Assembly (NCBI RefSeq): GCF_001625195.1
Contig: NC_054390.1
Location: 8,839,222 to 8,903,221 of the forward strand
Direction of reading: 5' to 3'
From: Drechmeria coniospora
Taxonomy: Eukaryota > Ascomycota > Sordariomycetes > Hypocreales > Ophiocordycipitaceae
DNA: 64,000 nucleotides
Part shown: positions 11,301-23,400 of the stretch, piece by piece
Layout: each line of letters opens with the position of its first letter
How positions within the stretch are numbered: position 1 is the first letter of the stretch
Program-made: the position numbers and the translations under genes
The notes under the pieces: generated by a model
Databases searched by the model: none
What the model saw: only the letters and a program-made list of their open reading frames with translations
Told to the model about the DNA's origin: nothing

Positions 11301-11728
11301 CGCCTTCTCTCCCACATTCTTCCGTCCAAGGTTCCTCATCGAAAGCGGTATGCGCTGCAACCTGCCCCTGACTCGAGTGCTTCCTTGTCCCGTCCCCTTC
11401 CCAGGACGGCAGGAATGCATCCCAATACGTAATCATCGGGCGTGTACTATGGAGTTGGGTGCGAGTCGTCGCATCATGTCATCACTACCTCTGTCTGCCG
11501 CGCCCGGCTTCTCCCCTGCCTTTGGATGCATGCCCAGAGTGGGCAGCCATGTCCATCTGCACCGAACAATATGCAACAAGGAATACACAGTAAATACCGG
11601 TGCACCGAGTGGAATCCCCCCTCTCGCCATTCTAGCCCGACACGCATGGCCCCCGGCGACCTTGTCCTTCTCACCGGTCGAATCATGCCGCAGACTGTAC
11701 GCTCGCTCGTCCACGTCGTGTCGCCTCC

Positions 11729-14088
11729 TCATCGGCCAGAGTGCATCTGTTGTCGAAGCTCGTTGACGAGCAGCTCGAGCTCGTGCGTCTTGCTGTCCAC
11801 CGTTTCGTGCATGACGGCGAAGTCGCGGATCGAGGTGATCAAGCCGCGCATGCCCGCGTCGGTGCCCTCGACCAGCTGCCGGCCGGTCCGGGCGAGACAC
11901 AGATAACCGAGGAGCACGGCCAGGTAGCCCGTGGCGACGCTAAACTTGGACATTTCCACCGAATCGGCCTGTTCGAGATGGCAGGTCAGCAATGGTGCAC
12001 CGGCGCGGAAGCACCCTGCACCGGCGCGGCGACGATGGTGCGGGCTGGGAGGGAACGTACCTCGCTTGCGGCCAGCTGGTTCCCCTGCCAAAGGCTGACG
12101 AGCGCTCCGAGCGGCTCGTTTCCCATCGACAGCCGAGCGGCCGGGCAGTGTTCCACGATGTTGATGACGAGGCCGAGGAGGAGCAGGAGGCCGTCGTACA
12201 TGTCGTCCTCGAGCCGGCCGTTGTCGATGGCCTCCTGCGCCTTGCCGAAGCTCTCCGCCATGCAGGTGGCGAGCCGTGACAGCAGGCTGCCGTCGTCAAA
12301 CGCGGCCGTGCCCGACGCAGTGTTCGTGATGTTGATGGCCAGCTTCAGAGTCGCCACCGCCGTGTCCCCTCGCTCGTCAGGCCAACGCCTGAGCGCCTTC
12401 GGCAGCATGCTGGCCACGCTCGCAGGGAGTTCGGCGGCGCCGGGCCCTTGATGGCTGCCTCCGGGTGTGATGCCGGCGCTCGACAGCACTTGGAGGGCCG
12501 TGATGACGAGAGCCTCGTCGACACCCGCTTCGCCCTCGGCCGCCGCGCATTCGGCCGCCGTCCGGATGAGGTCCCGCTCGAGGTCCCCGACGACCGTCTC
12601 CAGCAGCTGACCGTCGGAGCATCGGGCGACGGTTTCCAGCAGTCGCAAGGCGACGGTCCGAGGCGAAAGCCGATCCGGCGGCGACCCATGCCAGATCGGC
12701 ATGCGTGTCAGGCTGACCTTGACGCCGTGGACCGAGGCTCTGGCCGCTCGCGCCAGGTTCGTCTGCCTCTGCGACGCGATGACGTCCATGTCCTCGGTCG
12801 TTCGTAGCAGCCGGCCCAGCAGCCGGCCTAAGCCTTGGTTGCAGAGTTGACGCAGCAGATGCGGCGCCGGACCAAACTCCAGAAAGACGATGAGCGCGGC
12901 CGTCAGGGCAAAGCCGCTCACCACGTCATCTTCCTTGCCGATGCCCTTGGCGACCTTGTCGCGGGACCCGTGGTCGCGAAACTGCCCCGCGAAGCTGTCC
13001 CTCTGCAATCGACTCGCCAGCTCGCAGAGCGCGTTTCTCCGCATCGTCAGAGAGCCGCCGTCGGGAGCACCGATCCTGCCGAGCAGGTCGTCGAGTTCGT
13101 CGGAAAATCTGTTGTTCGCGCCCGCGCGCCGCAGCTCGTGTATGCTCTTGATGGCAGGCTGCGTGTCGTCATCGTCCTGGTCCTCCTCGACGACGAGAGC
13201 CGGCGTGCTGGGACTCGACAGACCCGGGGCCGAGGACATGGTCTCCTCTTCGTCGGCCTCGAGCGAGGGCGGTTCCCTCTCTCCAGCCTGGCGCGATTCG
13301 CTCAAGTTGCTTCTGCTCTTGTTGTAGGTGAACTTGACTCGGCTTCTCGAAGGCGTCGCCCCCCGCCTGTCGACTCCACGGAGACGGAGGTCCTGGGCCG
13401 AGGCGGAGCGGGACGGCAGCGACGACACGGTCGAGTCGTCGGTCCGCTGCGACGCCCCCTCGTCGGCCGGCATTGACGCCGGCTCCGGACTCCTGGTCCG
13501 CTGGGCGGCCAGAGCATCAATCAAGCGACGGCGCCTGGGCGTTGACGGCATAGGTTTGGCCGCCGCACCCTCGCCGGGTGCATGGCGTCGGGGTGGCTGG
13601 ATCTCGCTCGACTCTGCATCTGATGCATCGTCCACGTCCATTATTGGTCGTCTTGGCGGCCGTGGATGGTTGCTGGTGCCGTTCAAAGTCTTGCCGTCGC
13701 CCGTGGCCAGCGTCCCCGTGGCTCTCTCGCCTTTTGGATTGGACTTGGCCGCTAGGGCTTGGCTTGGGACCGTGTTGGCACCAAAAGCTGTCGAATGATC
13801 TCTCTTGCGAGCCACGAGGTCGTGCTGCTCCGCCGCCGGCCCGGACCTGACCCTAGGCTTGCCGGCGGCTGCCTGCACCTGCGGCGCTCGGGTGTTGGGG
13901 GCGGCATTTTTTTCGAGAGGCGAGCGATGGGCGTCGTGGCCGCCCTGCGGTTTCTCGGCTATCTCGGTGCCTGATGCAGCCTTGTCTCTCGTCGGCGTCG
14001 AACTCAGCGATGGCTTCTTGCACGAGGATGAGCCGTACGTCATCAGCTTCTTCGGCTTCATCGTTTGCGGTGTCGATGACGAAGGCAT
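11729..14088 (-). CDS. Wapl/Rad61-like cohesin release factor
   Basis: Probable nuclear factor that opens cohesin rings and regulates heterochromatin and sister-chromatid cohesion. Two exons, 14088-12061 and 11968-11729, give 755 aa. The N-terminus (KPKKLMTYGSSS) and the disordered, Ser/Arg/Pro-rich half (residues 1-320, with a RRRLIDALAAQ block and a FTYNKSRSNLSESRQ block) match the usual layout of filamentous-fungal Wapl proteins. The C-terminal half, from IKSIHELRRAGANNRFSDEL (about residue 320) to the end, is helical and repeat-like, as in the Wapl domain. The frame extends upstream only through a GTG, so the ATG at 14088 is chosen. The last exon ends LLVNELRQQMHSGR. Family assignment rests on pattern recognition and is good but not certain. 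Confidence 0.83.
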
Positions 14089-14379
14089 GATCGCTCGCGA
14101 TGATGTTTCAAAATGCACCTCGTGACATGGACAAGTCGGTGCTTACCAGCAGCCGATGCAGCTTCTCTGTTCTCGCAACCGTTCGGCATGCGCGTGTCAT
14201 GAACGCGGAGGCGGTTGGCAGGTGCGTGCATCAAACGACTTAGTCAGCGCAACTATACTTGCTTGGTACTTTGACAATTGGACCGAGAGATGCTGCGGCA
14301 TTCGGACCCACTTTAAGAACGAAGTCCGCTTTGCAGAGTCAGCATCACGGCAGATGCAGTCCGTAGGGATGATTACTTG

Positions 14380-14640
14380 CAGTAGTGTACGGAGTACGCA
14401 AGTAGGTGTACGAAGCATTACTACTATTTTGTTCTTGTATGTACGGCGTATGGAGTACGTACGTTGCGTTGTAATTATTATGAGAAAAATACTACAAGAT
14501 AGCAGGTACGTCATGTCTTGCGCAGGAGAGCCAAAGCATTTTTATTCCTAGGTCATGTACTTACGGAGTCCGGAGTAATACTCTATCCGCTGTCCTCTCA
14601 AGACAATACAACACCAGTAATTATCACCTGTATGCTTACT
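14380..14640. repeat. GTAC-word island
   Basis: Dense GTAC words with a TACGGAGTAC copy at about 14388-14397, followed by GTACGGCGTATGGAGTACGT. Local composition is AT-richer than the surroundings. Same texture as the larger islands elsewhere in the window. Confidence 0.6.
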
Positions 14641-15392
14641 TTGGCCTAACAGGCACGAACGAGCTCTCTGTCTAGGAACGCACCGCACTTCGCTAGGCAC
14701 GCTTGTGCGGTAGTCGACAGTGCTGCAGCGCGTTGTTGCATTTCGTCGCCCGTTACTACGCAAAGAGTACCACTTGCCAGATGCAGACAGGAAGATCTCG
14801 CGCGGGTCGTGCATCGAATTTCTCCATGCACTCCGTACGGTCGAGACGCTTGCCGGGTGTCGATTCGACGGCGCTCGGCACAATTGGCCATCCATACCTC
14901 CCTGTCAGACGAACTGGTAACTCGTGGCGGAGCAAACGACCCGATACAACACTGTACAGTGCATCTTCCTTGCATGGTATGTATGTATCATCTGCCCTGG
15001 AACTAACACGATGCTTGCCATCGTTTCGCACCTGCTTCGCGGTTGAAACGTCGCAGTGGATTCCGGAACGGCCAAGGGGAGACTGTCGTTTACCATGGAG
15101 ATAGAGGAGTGGTCCCGAGCACCCTGCAAGGTCCCTCCCTCGTCATGCGTACAGTGGGAAGTGCGAGGCCATGCCGGAGCATCCCCGACCTCGTTCGTCA
15201 CGCCTAGGACCCATGGCGTGGCAATAGTGGGCCCATAACCTGGGGGTGGAGCCTGTTTGCGGGGAAGCTGGCCCCTGCGTCATTGCCTAGAACGAGGAGT
15301 AGTCGGCACATGAATCCGTGGGACGCCGTCATGCTCGGACTCGCAACTCTTGTCGACGAAGAACGGCGACGATGCCTGTGTGCGAGCGCTTT

Positions 15393-15394
<2 letters not shown>

Positions 15395-15427
<33 letters not shown>
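15395..15427 (+). repeat. (TG)n microsatellite
   Basis: Uninterrupted TG dinucleotide repeat of about 16 units in the WAPL/117-aa spacer. Confidence 0.95.
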
Positions 15428-15428
<1 letters not shown>

Positions 15429-16485
15429 CTAATGGGGAAAGAAGGTGAAAAAAGGTCAAGGGGAAGGAAGCACGTGAAATGGCCATGTCGCTCGAACCTT
15501 CCTCGCCTTGTGCAGGTACGTACCACCGTCAAGGTCGTGACTCATGTGGGGAAGGTAGCAACGGCGGCAGTCCAAACAAGTGACCAGCAGGAGAGGAGGA
15601 GGCGTAGCCCAGCGCGCCACGGTTGGGGTGCTCGTACTCGAAAGGTATCAGGACAGTCTCCCAACAGAGAACGACACAGTACGGCGCGCGACCAGGCTCG
15701 CCGCAACGGGCTAGGGGAGGGCCATCGTATCGTACCTTTCCGAGCAGCCAAAGGCCAGCGGCCTACGAATCATCCCTACAGCGCCCTTTGACGTACCAGC
15801 ATGTATGCCATTGCAGGTATTGGTAACAATACACGGCCCAGCCTGCACCGAGGGTCTTGAGTCCTGCACGCGTCGACGCAAGGCAGCGCACCGTCTCGGT
15901 CTCCCATCCGCCATGGTCGCGATTCGGCGTGGCAGCACGAGGTTGGGCGTGCACCATCGCCGGTTTCAGTCAGTCACCCCGCTCGCCCGACACCTTTTGC
16001 ATGGACAGGAACCATCTGGCTGTCGCGGCCGAGGTGACCAAAGCCGGCTCCCAACGGCGGAGAAAAGGAACAAAAATCATTCAATAAATCCGTGCCTAGC
16101 ATGGTGTAGTCGCTCGTAGCGTACGTGGTATCTCCTCAGCGTGCACAGTGTACGGGGCTGTGTCCCGGACTGTAGATGAACCTTGGGTCGATCAGCATTG
16201 TGCCAAGGTACCAAGGTACCAAGATGGGCGTCCTGCTGCCATGCCCCTGCGGACGATGGCAACACGCCATCTGCCGATTCGGTATTAGCTATAATAAGAG
16301 TGTCACCTCATCAACCCTTCCCCTCCCCTTTCCCTTCTCTCCTCTTCCAGACGCTGCCGCCGCCACCCATCATCATCTGTCTTCGTCTCCTTCCCATCCG
16401 ATCCCCTTGTCCGGCTTCAACTTCTTCAACCTCCTACAGACGATTGTTTGTTCCATCGTCGGACGCAGTCCCATCTCATTCTCAG

Positions 16486-16540
16486 GTGCGTGCCGGGGCG
16501 AGCTCGCCACTCGTCGCTCCTCGCTAACGCGTGACGGCAG
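16486..16540 (+). other. Probable 5' UTR intron of the 117-aa protein gene
   Basis: GTGCGT donor after CTCAG, GCTAAC branch-like site and GGCAG acceptor, 55 nt long, ending 55 bp before the ATG at 16596. Its structure matches the coding introns of this window. Not needed for the reading frame, so it is inferred only from splice signals. Confidence 0.5.
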
Positions 16541-16595
16541 GGAACTGATTTCGCCGTCGCCACTTGTCCCATCCTCGCCCTCGTCCTCGTCCAAG

Positions 16596-16949
16596 ATGCC
16601 TCTTCACCGCGTCCCCAAGCTCCCCCGAGCCAAGACGTCCGAGGTCTTCTGCATCGGCGCAGCCGGTGTCGGCGTTCTGGCTCCTCTCTACCTCTTCGTC
16701 CCCGGCGCCGAGGAGCGGCTGGCCAAGCAGACGACCAAGTGGGCGCCGCGATGGGAGCGCAACATCTCGTACGTCACGCAGCCGGTGGAGCGAACCGTCC
16801 AGCGCCTGGAACCCCCCATCGCTCGGGTCGTCCAGCGCGTCGAGCATAGGCTGCCGCTCGAGAAGATGGCCAAGCGGGTCGACACGGGCATCCGCAGCTC
16901 CATCGACCGCTTCGGCCCCAAGTCGGGTCCCGCATCGCCATCGTCATAA
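16596..16949 (+). CDS. Small membrane-anchored protein with amphipathic repeats, unknown function
   Basis: Single exon, 117 aa; not matched to a named family. After a basic N-terminus (MPLHRVPKLPRAKTSE) there is one hydrophobic segment (about residues 16-36, FCIGAAGVGVLAPLYLFV). From about residue 50 to 105 comes a strongly amphipathic, charged helix with repeated hydrophobic/Arg/Glu spacing (PVERTVQRLEPPIARVVQRV), as seen in lipid-surface or membrane-shaping proteins. The tail is Pro/Ser-rich. The chosen ATG is the first after an in-frame stretch that looks like 5' UTR, and a spliceable 5' UTR intron precedes it. Codon use is strongly GC3, like the neighbouring genes. A mitochondrial or lipid-droplet location is only a guess. 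Confidence 0.65.
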   Translation: MPLHRVPKLPRAKTSEVFCIGAAGVGVLAPLYLFVPGAEERLAKQTTKWAPRWERNISYVTQPVERTVQRLEPPIARVVQRVEHRLPLEKMAKRVDTGIRSSIDRFGPKSGPASPSS

Positions 16950-19222
16950 CCATGGCGGATGCACCATGTGGTCCGATGCAGCTCATTCGGTCCGGTTCAA
17001 TCGCTCAAGTTCTTGCGAGGTGCTCGTTCTCATTTGCTAGACGCTGGATGCTCCATCACCGGCTCGGTATTTCGATGTACCATGTACATAGGTCGCCGGG
17101 AGAGGGCTTGGACTGGTGTTCTGTACCACCACCGATGAATCAACTTGCTGTCACGCTCATCTCCTGCCGCTCATGGCGATGCAATCGATGAATTCCCTCA
17201 TCCTCGACTGAACTGCACCGACTCGGCCGACGAACCTGTGATTGATTGATTTCTTGTCCCTGTAATCCATTCGGTGGCATCCCTTGTGGGCGTGGGCCGA
17301 CGGGCGGTGACGACGTCGGAGACGGTCTTGTTCCACAGGGAACGCGGGTGCCTGACCGGTGCCTGCAGACGACACGGCAGGCCTGGATGTCGTCGTTCGC
17401 TGATCCACCGATGATGCGATTGAGTGACCCTCACAGCAATGTGGGATGAAGACGGACTGCAAGCATATGTACAAGTACACGTAAGTACTGTAAGTCAGTA
17501 CTGTAGCAGTGGGTTCTTACCTTGTACTTACTGAAAGCACATGTACATGTAAGTACTCGTACTATACAGCTGGATTGCACCTACATGTACTTACAGTACG
17601 TTGCACAGCACTTTGGACTCTCGCACCCTAACTTACACCTACCACCTACAACTACACGGACTCCGATGCCATGCCCGCCTCATTTGCCCAACAAACGTCA
17701 GAACAAGTACGGGTCGAGAATTTCTTGCTGAAATCTACCAGAGGCACGAATCACCACCCGGCACGTGGTTGTCGGGGACAGACCAAACCAAGAGCCCGTC
17801 CATATTTTCTCCGATGAATCAGAGACGGGTATTGGCACATTGACATTTGAGAGCAGAACCCCGATAGCTGGTGCTCTTGCCATCACCTCTGCTGCCGACC
17901 CATGACCAGACAGAGTCCGAGTCGCCGCATAACATGTATTTCCCTCCGTCCACGATATATCGGGACTAGTCAAGATGACACTCGCGAGATCAAAGTGTGG
18001 CAATCCATTACCAGCCTTCTCTTCCATTTCTCAGAGGACATCGGGAGAGCGCCGAGGAGTACCCTTGGACTCCGAACAACCCTATCGACAACAACCCTAT
18101 CGACCTGCATTCCGGAAATTCTTGGTTTCCAGCCTTCGAGAAAATGGCTGGGGGGTAATGGTGTCGGTACCCTTACAGTGACGAGATTGCCACGAGCAGC
18201 CTTGGCCTAGGTGCGGACGCTGAGACAGTCATGGTTGGTCCCTTTGCAGGCTTGGTAAGATACCAGGAAAAACCAGCCACGAGACTTATTGGATAATGAT
18301 ATGGCAGCACCTGAATGCAATAGTGTCATTTACATTGGGTACACGCTCCGTCGCCATTTTTTGGCCATCTATTGCGCACACCAAACGCTATGTCGCAATG
18401 CAGTGGGATAAAGCGACCACACTGTTCGTCGTGTTCGGTATCAGTGGCCGGATATGGCACCCTCGCGTTGTTTAGCGGTAGGACCAAGAGAAGATACGCC
18501 GCTGAAGAGGCCTTATCCTACAGCGAGTAAGCAAGCTTGATGTCGTTGCGTCATCGGAGGAGCAGAGTATTCGAGGCACCCGAGCACTGAAATCGCCACC
18601 ATCTTTCATATTTCGTGATTCTATGTGCATTGCAGTATTGAAACGATCGAATAGAATGATTTTGTTGATTGGTATGATTTGAAACGATGCAGTTCCCTTC
18701 GTCCAGAACGGGTGATGCAGCTGATCCATCTATCTATACTGTATGTATTGCACGTACTGCAAGTGGAAGTGTGAAGTCACATCGTTGACTTCCATCGTTC
18801 ATGTCAGCGTCTCAAGGTATAGGGTGGAGCATTTAGGGTGGAGGGGCTATTACCCCTCATTGTACCGAGTAATTAATATCCGTCGTCCTAATAGATGCAT
18901 TATCCACACGTATGCGTTTATGCAGTTTGAAACTCACGTACTGTACGAAGTACAGTACACACTGTACAAATACATCAACGAGGCAGCGTGCCCGCCCAGC
19001 CACTTGGTCCACACAGTGCTTCATTACTGTACACAGATAGGTACGTACCTCGACCTTCTGAAAACATGCCGTAGTTCGCCTCCTCCGTCACTCTCGTCCG
19101 CATCCCCATTCTACTCCAACTTCTGCCGCCACTATCCCTATCGACCCGCACCTCGGAAATACTACCAATACAACTGAGACGCAGATAACGGAAGCGAAAG
19201 AGAAAGAAGACAGCCAGCCACC
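16950..19222. other. Intergenic spacer before the ATG33-like gene
   Basis: About 2.3 kb with no supported gene. GTAC-word clusters at about 17460-17600 and 18720-19050. The stretch 18240-18740 is AT-richer and has no recognisable content. ORFs up to 109 codons are present on both strands without domains. Confidence 0.5.
18720..19050. repeat. GTAC-word island upstream of the ATG33-like gene
   Basis: Repeated GTACTGTAC, TACGAAGTACAGTACA and ACTGTAC words in AT-richer DNA. It ends about 170 bp before the ATG at 19223. Confidence 0.55.
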
Positions 19223-20046
19223 ATGGTGTGCCCCGTGACAAGGGCGGTTTCGCTCCTCAAGTTCGTGGGCACCGTGTCCCTCGGCCTGCTGACGGTGAGT
19301 TGGATCCGTTCCCGATTCCCGATGCCTGATCCGTCCGGTCATCATGATAGTCTGCTCGCCCGCCGATGGAAAGGGGTGCAGGAGAGGATATCGTATTATA
19401 TGGCATCATATCTATCATACCCCTTCATCCTTGGCCTGGCGCCGCAAGCGCATCATGGTTGCCCGTGGCCTGGTGAAGAAGTGGCAAAGTTGGCTGACTG
19501 ATGCCATCGCAGGGCGTCTCCTACACCGTCTCGACTCTCACCCTCCCAACCCTTCTCCGTCTTCCATCCTCCGCTTCCGCTTCCGCCGCCATATCATCCC
19601 TCACCGCGGCTCTCAGATCCCCAGTTCTCGCCCTCACGGCCCTCTCATCGGCCCCGCTCTTCCTCTCCTTCGTTCTCTCCCCTCGTTCGGTCCGCCACCC
19701 CTACTTGCTCTACACCTCCCTCCTCGCCGTCCTCTCGACCGCCGCCCCTCGGCTTCTCTCGCCCTCGACGACCTGTCCCAGTGGCCGAAATCAGCAGGCT
19801 CCGAAGAAGGCTTCGTCTCGTGCGCCCCGCATGGATTCCAGCTACGAAGTCCTAGGCGACGTCCATAGCGAGGCGACGAGCGAGGAGGACATGGAAAACG
19901 TCAATGGTGAGGATGTCAGAGCCGAGGTCGAGACCTTCGCCAAGGCCTATGTTGTCCGGACTGGTCTCGCAGCAGTCGGCTTTGCCATGGCCGTTCTTGG
20001 CCTCTGGGGAGATGGCTCGCCTCAGGCGGTTGTCTACATCTCGTAA
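19223..20046 (+). CDS. ATG33-like mitochondrial membrane protein
   Basis: Exons 19223-19294 and 19513-20046 give 201 aa; the 218-nt intron is the longest in the window. The N-terminus (ALKFVGT-like: SLLKFVGTVSLGLLTGVSY) and the block SPRSVRHPYLLYTSLLAVL resemble the fungal family around yeast Atg33 (197 aa), a mitochondrial outer-membrane protein that promotes mitophagy. Hydrophobic segments occur at about residues 10-30, 55-72, 78-98 and 180-200, with an acidic loop (SEATSEEDMENVNGED) between. The RHPYLLY motif is the strongest link. An unrelated small multispanning protein remains possible. Confidence 0.62.
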
Positions 20047-20411
20047 GCGGACCATGCCGCTTTTGCTTGTCTCGTTGAATGGAAGAGGAATATTTCATTG
20101 TACCGGCTCCATCTGCGGGCCCTGTCCATGAGACGTCGGTTTTTCACCAGTTGACGGGAGCTAAGCCGTCCGCCAAGTCCGGACGAGCATGCCCGGGGAG
20201 TAGTCCACCCATCAAAGCGGCCACGTCTATAGTCACGAACAATGTCACTACAAAGTTACACCAGTCCATAAGCTGTTTCAAGCAGTGTAGTATTCAATTT
20301 GCCCGTAAGCGAGATGCGAATTCGTGCGTGCCAAACTTCTGCCATCCTCAGTAATCATCTTTCACACCCACGAGCCCCAACCCGTCCCCACGCCGTCACT
20401 GCCTATCCCCA
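20047..20411. other. Convergent spacer, ATG33-like to ankyrin gene
   Basis: About 365 bp between two 3' ends. Nothing recognisable in it. Confidence 0.6.
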
Positions 20412-23400
20412 TCATCGAGCACTCTTTGTACCCGCTTTCTCAGCCTCGTAGTCAGAAAACTTCCAAGCGTGGCTCATGCGTGTCTCGCTGACCACAAAGT
20501 CGGATACGAAATCATCATGGCCATCCTCTGATGTCTGGTCATCCTCGGGCTTCTGGTCGTCATCGACGTCGTAGGTACGGTTGGTGACGCTGAAGTAACG
20601 GGATGTCGTGTAACTCTCGCCCAGTCTCCTGGCCACATCATTAGCCTCGTTCAGGCTCACCAGTCGTCGTCTGCCAGCGTGCTTGGCGAGCGCAGTGGAG
20701 CAATAGTCCCAGATGAGCTTCTTCAACATGTCGGCTGGTGGATACGATTCCGTTTCCCCCTCTCCGATACCCATCGCCGCCGCAACAAGTCCCAGGATGT
20801 TGGCATCGTAGTCGCCGCTGAGACCGAGACCGCCAATCTTGGCCTTGAAGACCTCAGGGCTGTCGATTTTGACCGCAGTGTTCGTGTCAAAATCGTCCGC
20901 GCACTTCTCAATGAGCCCGTTGACGCCAGCTCTCCTGTGGTGTCTGAAGATAATCATGTCAGGCTTCTTGAAAATCTGACTCTGCAGCCGGTCATGAGAA
21001 ATCTCGACTGGCGTACGACCAACGGCGTTCTCGCGGAGCAAAAGTTGGGGCTTGAATTCGACAAGCAGCTTGACGAGAGAAAGCATGTCGCACTTGACAG
21101 CAGTGTGCAAGCAAGTCTCGCCCGCGCCGTTGAGCATGTCCAGCTCCTTGCCTCCAGAGTAGCCCAAAAGTAGTTTCGTCATGGCCACAACAGCCTTCTG
21201 GTCGCCATACCCTTTGGGCAACCGGTTGTTGCGGTGGCGATGATAACGATAATATGAATCGTCGCTCGCGTCAGATACGCCGCAAATGGACGAGATCCAG
21301 GCATGCAGAGGTGTCATTCCATCCTCGTCCAGGCTCTGTCGCTGCAAGAACAGGTGACTTCGTAAGTCGGAGTCGAAAATATCGAACAGAAGCTTGACCT
21401 GGTCGGCCGTGGGGTTGCCGACGAGAGCGGCATGGAGAATGTTCTCGCCCGCGGCATTCTTGACTGACTGGTTCGCACCGGCGGAAACCAGGAGCTTGGC
21501 GTACTCGACACGACCTAGCCTGCAGGCAAGCATCAATGGGGTATCGCCCTCGCTCGTCTTCTTCTCGAGAAACTCCGGAAACTCCTTGACGAGGTATCCG
21601 AGGAGCTCCACCGATTCCTCGTCGACGTCGCTGAGTACGGCACAGTGCAGCACTAAATCGTCTATCGAATGGTCAGAAAGCGCCTTGCTCACGATGGTCC
21701 GGATACGACGACTTACTGTCTGCATCCAGCCATTTTGAGATGGCCCGGTCGAAGCCCTTCGGGCTTTCCCTCAGATTCTGGAGCCGCGCGTCATCCCGAG
21801 CCGCTTTGGACATGCCAAACTCGCGATACAGCCGATGAGGTGTATCGCTCAAGAAAAAAAGGACTCCTTCCAGGGATCCACCCAAGGCGGCGTGAAGAAG
21901 TGGTGGTGTTCTCAATCCACTGGTCCTCGTCACCATGCCGCGTCCGGCTGTAGCCCAGTCCTGTCTGTAGAAACGGTCAATGTGACTGGTACGCAGAAAC
22001 GGGTTTGCGAACGTGGGACCTACCTCTTCTTTCCATACACGGTCAGACCTTCGTAGTACCGTGGTTTCCCCTTGTCGACCTCAACACCGCTCTTCTTGAC
22101 GAGGTGATCAAGCGGGATGCCTGCACCAGTTCGCTTGATAATCTGGCCGAGCAGCATGGTCTTGCCATGCTCCACAGCCCATCGAAAGTCAGACTCGGGG
22201 AAGGTGAATCTTTCTCCTGAATCCTCGCCATCATCATCGGAAAACCCATCACTAGAATAGCGCTGGACCATATCCAACAGGATCTTGAGGCCATACGCAT
22301 CATCCACGGCTAGAACGTGCCCAAAGAGGCTTCTTTTTTCGTGCTCTTTGGCTACCTCCGCATTCCCGACGACGAAACATTGGACGGTTTTGCAGATCTC
22401 ATTCAGGGGCTTTGTGTGAGACTCCACCTGCATGGAAACCTTGCCGATGTCGTTAATGGTAAAGGTTTTGTCCACCTTTTCGGAAACAATTTGAGGTTCG
22501 TCGACCGACCCTTGGCTCTCGTCGTCCTCGCTATGATATTCTTCGTCGTCGTCGTCACGCTCGGTTTTCATCTTATATCGCAGCTTGTCCTTTTCGGGGG
22601 GTGACCATTGAGCCTTCAAAATTTCAAGAATCCCCCAAGCGACATCGTGGTGCCCTCGGAGGAAGGCCAGAGAAAAGGGAGAATTTCCCGATTGGTCTGC
22701 AATGGAAACCTTGAGAGGCGCCTGGTCTTTCCCGGTACCCCACGCTTCGAGAGTCATCGACTTGATATTTTCCAAGTTTCCTACCCATGCAGCCTCCATG
22801 CTATTTGCGGTCAGTACCAACGTGGCTCCAACAGTGGGCATGCTAACTCACAGCTGAATGTATCCGTCTCGCCTGGCATCATTTATGCTACTATCTAGAG
22901 TGAACCTGAAGGTAAATTCATAATTCTGCCGTTCCAGATGCCTGAAAGCTGGCCTGCTTGCCTGGTCCTGTTGCGTAACATCAGGATGCAATTCGGCAAA
23001 TGGCTTGGCACCATTGTCCTTCAAAACTGTCTCCAGCTTCAATAAACCAGCCAGGGCGTCTTCTATGGCCTCCTTCTTCTGAGCTGCTCCCGCGGAACTC
23101 TCAAGACGCTTTCGTTCCATTTCGTATTGGATGTCGTCTCGTTCGAAATCTTTCTTGATGCGCTCCACATCGTTCGAAACCGTCCAGTGTTGGTATGACC
23201 CGGGCTCATATTTAAGCATCCATTCATCCATCCCTGGTTTCAGAAAAGGTTTGTTGCGGTTCGGCGTTTCTCCAGTATATTCCTTCAGTTTCTGAACATG
23301 ATCTCGCACCAGGTCCAATACGGATTCCCCCCAAGGATACGCGTGTGTGTGCTGATCGGCAAGCCGCCCCTGGGTTTCTGCCGTCAAGGTGTTTGGATCC

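Larger units (their letters stand above)
10302..11728. other. Spacer between WAPL 3' end and RHEB promoter
   Basis: About 1.4 kb without a supported gene. It contains a 10-bp minisatellite (10673-10711) and a pyrimidine tract (about 11165-11300) on the + strand. Long open frames here follow from the skewed composition and show no domain. Confidence 0.5.
14089..16595. other. Divergent spacer between WAPL and the 117-aa protein gene
   Basis: About 2.5 kb. A GTAC island lies at about 14380-14640; a (TG)n microsatellite at 15395-15427; a probable 5' UTR intron of the next gene at 16486-16540. No convincing coding region: ORFs here are short, overlap on both strands and show no domain. Confidence 0.5.
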
